Positions 6,742-8,403 of a stretch of DNA of 8,403 nucleotides are shown here, one piece after another. Each line of letters starts with the position of its first letter. Positions within the stretch are counted from its first letter, which is position 1. The stretch lies in NCBI GenBank assembly GCA_039182715.1, contig JBCDBY010000204.1, positions 1 through 8,403 of the forward strand, in the 5' to 3' direction. The stretch comes from JBCDBY01 sp039182715 (GTDB taxonomy: Bacteria; Planctomycetota; PLA2). Below the pieces are notes generated by a model. It worked only from the letters and a program-made list of their open reading frames with translations. It made no database searches and was not told where the DNA came from. Both the position numbers and the translations under genes were made by a program.

Positions 6742-6752
6742 GAGCCCCCCCT

Positions 6753-6758
6753 TAGAAT
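6753..6758 (+). promoter_or_regulatory. candidate -10 element of a leaderless kinase promoter
   Basis: TAGAAT, part of TTAGAAT, lies 9 nt before the kinase ATG at 6768. A transcript starting at the usual distance would begin at or just before the ATG, giving a leaderless or near-leaderless mRNA. No Shine-Dalgarno is placed for this start: the nearest GGAG is about 23 nt upstream. A -35 match 17 bp upstream is poor, with only the central GAC of TTGACA kept (6730-6735). In such GC-rich DNA an A/T-rich hexamer at this position stands out, but it could be chance. Confidence 0.45.
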
Positions 6759-6767
6759 CCCGCGATC

Positions 6768-8403
6768 ATGGATCGTCGGGATCTCCTGCGGGCGGACATC
6801 GCCGTCTCGCTCAACCTCGTTTCCGCCGACGAGGCGGCGAACGGCGGCCTGCTCTCGCTCTCCGACGTCGACCAGACCCGGATCGAGCAGGAGATGGCGA
6901 CGGTCCTCGACGCGGCCGAAGGCGACGTCGATCGCGCCCTGCGCGACCGCGGCATCGACGCCGGGCTGAACGCGCACCTCGAAGCGGATGTGTCGCACGC
7001 CCTCGCCGAGTCGGGGACGCGCTCGCGCACGCGGCTCCGCACGCTGGAGAAGGGCCGCTACGCCGGCTTCATGCCGCTGGGCGAGGGCGGCATGGGCACC
7101 GTCTACCTCGCGCTCGATACCGAGCTGAATCGCAAGGTCGCATTCAAGATGATCCGCACCGGCGGCGCGGGCCCGACGACCGACGCGCCGACCGAGGTGC
7201 GCGAGGATCTCGAGGCGCGCTTCTTCCAGGAGGCGTGGGTCACCGGGTCGCTCGAGCACCCGGGCATCGTGCCGATCTACGAGCTCGGTCGCACGCCGTC
7301 GGGCGTGCCGTACTACACGATGCGGCCCATCCGCGGCGAGCGGACGCTCGACACGGCGATCCAGGAGGCCGCCACGCCCGAGGAACGCCTCGCCCTCCTC
7401 GAGCCCTTCCTCAAGGTGTGCGACGCGATCCGCTACGCGCACGCGCGTCATGTCGTGCACCGCGATCTGAAGCCGGCCAACGTCGCGCTCGGCCCGTATG
7501 GCGAAGTGGTCGTGCTCGATTGGGGCCTGGCCAAGCTGCAGGAGGAGCGCGCGCAGGCCGATTCGCGCTGGCAGGAGCGCCTCGACGAGCTGCGCGAGCA
7601 GACCGATCTGAAGACGCTCGCCAGTGCGCTGGGCACGCCGGGATTCATGGCGCCGGAGGCGGCGCTCGGACGCGTCGCCGAGGTGGATGCGCGCAGCGAC
7701 GTCTACAGCCTCGGCGCGATTCTCCACCTCGTACTCACGGGCCGCTATCCGTTCTCGTTCGGCAGCTACGCCGACTACGTGCGGGCCGTGCAGCAGGGTA
7801 TCGAGTCGGTGCTCGGCGTGCCGGCGGGCCTCGAGCGCATCTGCCTGCAGGCGATGGCGACGGAACGGGAGGAGCGCTACGCCGATGCGGGCGCCCTCGC
7901 CGCGGACATCCGTCGATGGCAGGCGGAGAGCGTGCTCGCGCGCGAGCGGGATGCGCTCGACAAGGAAGTGCGGAGCGCGTTCGAAGTCCTGGACTCGATG
8001 GAGGGCGACGGCAAGCTGCAGCAGCTCGATCGCGTGGTGGCGCTGGCGTCCCGCATGCGGGAGCTCGCGCCGGACGACGAGGAGCCCGACGCGATCCTCG
8101 CCCGGGTGCACGCGCAACGCGCCGACACGATGCGTGCGCGCGAGCGAACCGTGCGTCGCGCGCTGCTGCGGCGGGTGGCGGCGCTCGCACTGCTGGTCGG
8201 CACCGGGGCGGCCGTGCTCGTGGCCGTGCTGCTCGAGGGGCGGCGGCGCGAGGCGGTGGATGCGCGCGCCCAGGAGTCGATTCCGCTCGCCGCATGGCGT
8301 CGACCGCGCGCCCGCGGTCGTCCAGCGCCTGCGCGCGCGCCATCGACTCCTGCGCCCGCGCATCCACCGCCTCGCGCCGCCGCCCCTCGAGCAGCACGGC
8401 CAC
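6768..8403 (+). CDS. transmembrane Ser/Thr protein kinase (Hanks type), 3' incomplete
   Basis: The kinase domain is complete. It shows the glycine loop LGEGGMGTVY (104-113), VAFK with Lys127, a helix-C glutamate Glu155 (FFQEAW), HRDLKPAN with Asp233, DWG at 251-253 in place of DFG, and APE at 295-297. It should therefore be an active ATP-dependent Ser/Thr kinase on the cytoplasmic side. Residues 1-97 form a helical extension (LVSADEAANGGLLSLSD and onward) similar in style to pre-kinase domains of planctomycete-type kinases. From the DWG to APE there are about 45 residues, a long activation segment with a charged helical insert (about 258-285). A charged helical region runs to about 465, then a transmembrane segment at 470-489, so the remainder would be extracytoplasmic. 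The frame stays open to the right edge, but only the part up to about 8281 reads like this protein; beyond that lies Pro/Arg/Ala-rich translation within an inverted repeat. Residues after about 504 should not be trusted. Confidence 0.9.
   Translation, partial: MDRRDLLRADIAVSLNLVSADEAANGGLLSLSDVDQTRIEQEMATVLDAAEGDVDRALRDRGIDAGLNAHLEADVSHALAESGTRSRTRLRTLEKGRYAGFMPLGEGGMGTVYLALDTELNRKVAFKMIRTGGAGPTTDAPTEVREDLEARFFQEAWVTGSLEHPGIVPIYELGRTPSGVPYYTMRPIRGERTLDTAIQEAATPEERLALLEPFLKVCDAIRYAHARHVVHRDLKPANVALGPYGEVVVLDWGLAKLQEERAQADSRWQERLDELREQTDLKTLASALGTPGFMAPEAALGRVAEVDARSDVYSLGAILHLVLTGRYPFSFGSYADYVRAVQQGIESVLGVPAGLERICLQAMATEREERYADAGALAADIRRWQAESVLARERDALDKEVRSAFEVLDSMEGDGKLQQLDRVVALASRMRELAPDDEEPDAILARVHAQRADTMRARERTVRRALLRRVAALALLVGTGAAVLVAVLLEGRRREAVDARAQESIPLAAWRRPRARGRPAPARAPSTPAPAHPPPRAAAPRAARP
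8220..8403. repeat. 62-bp inverted repeat with 60-bp spacer at the window end
   Basis: Positions 8220-8281 match the reverse complement of 8342-8403 at 60 of 62 bases. The mismatches pair 8267 with 8356 and 8270 with 8353. In the kinase frame they are CGC/CGG (Arg) and GCC/GCG (Ala), both third-position and synonymous; the first base past the repeat (8282) is also a third position. The plus strand loses kinase character after about 8281. The minus strand from 8403 reads VAVLLEGRRREAVDARAQ like the kinase and continues plausibly as MARAQALDDRGRAVDAM through the spacer. The right arm is cut by the window edge, so the repeat may be longer. A fold-back assembly or amplification chimera is likely, but a genuine inverted duplication is not excluded. 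Confidence 0.95.
8301..8320. repeat. small hairpin in the spacer of the inverted repeat
   Basis: CGACCGCG (8301-8308) pairs perfectly with CGCGGTCG (8313-8320) around a 4-nt loop. Its centre lies 1 nt from the centre of the large inverted repeat, so the whole 8220-8403 stretch could fold into one long interrupted stem. GC-rich DNA gives such 8-bp stems fairly often. Confidence 0.6.

Noticed and set aside
6588..8363. 591-codon minus-strand frame opposite the lipoprotein and kinase
   Set aside because: The plus strand carries all Hanks kinase motifs; the minus-strand translation has His/Arg/Ala-rich content with no recognisable domain.
8282..8403. Continuation of the kinase reading frame to the right edge as real protein
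   Set aside because: The frame is open but its translation is Pro/Arg/Ala-rich and antisense to a copy of the kinase's own sequence, so it is most likely read from the wrong strand of a fold-back.

Overview
The window is GC-rich bacterial DNA packed with protein-coding genes; I see no rRNA, tRNA, CRISPR array, insertion sequence or phage gene. The kinase at the right end has a DWG in place of DFG, a helical N-terminal extension and a single transmembrane segment after the kinase domain. That style of Hanks kinase is common in Planctomycetota and Myxococcota. With the very high GC content and the mix of lipoproteins and uncharacterised families, I infer an uncultured member of one of those groups or a relative. 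The window alone does not settle this.

Layout, left to right. (1) Positions 2-370 (+): the C-terminal end of a TPR-repeat protein, cut by the window edge. (2) 416-1234 (+): an alpha/beta-hydrolase-fold protein whose catalytic serine position holds glycine. It overlaps the start of (3) 1209-3155 (+), a compact PEP-utilizing / rifampin-phosphotransferase-like enzyme: short ATP-grasp, helical middle, C-terminal phosphohistidine domain, no pyruvate-binding barrel. These two look translationally coupled and may form one functional module of unknown substrate. (4) 3106-4206 (-): a lipoprotein alpha/beta hydrolase with an intact triad. It converges on gene 3 with a 50-bp tail-to-tail overlap and is coupled through TGATG to (5) 4206-4985 (-), a formate/nitrite (FNT) channel. 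(6) 5045-6256 (+): a secreted protein resembling the ARPP-1 / DUF6569 family with an Arg/Gly-rich tail, transcribed divergently from the channel across 59 bp. (7) 6259-6741 (+): a small lipoprotein, 2 bp after gene 6. (8) 6768 to the right edge (+): a membrane Ser/Thr kinase, probably with its own leaderless promoter.

The right edge is abnormal. Positions 8220-8281 and 8342-8403 form a 62-bp inverted repeat with two mismatches, both synonymous third-codon-position changes in the kinase frame. After about 8281 the plus strand no longer reads like kinase, while the minus strand from 8403 inward reads like the kinase and its plausible continuation. The simplest explanation is a fold-back join at a contig end, possibly between two strain variants; a real inverted duplication is the alternative.

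The most promising biology is the pair made of the serine-less hydrolase and the compact dikinase-like enzyme. The FNT channel plus lipoprotein hydrolase operon and the exported ARPP-1-like / small lipoprotein pair come next.
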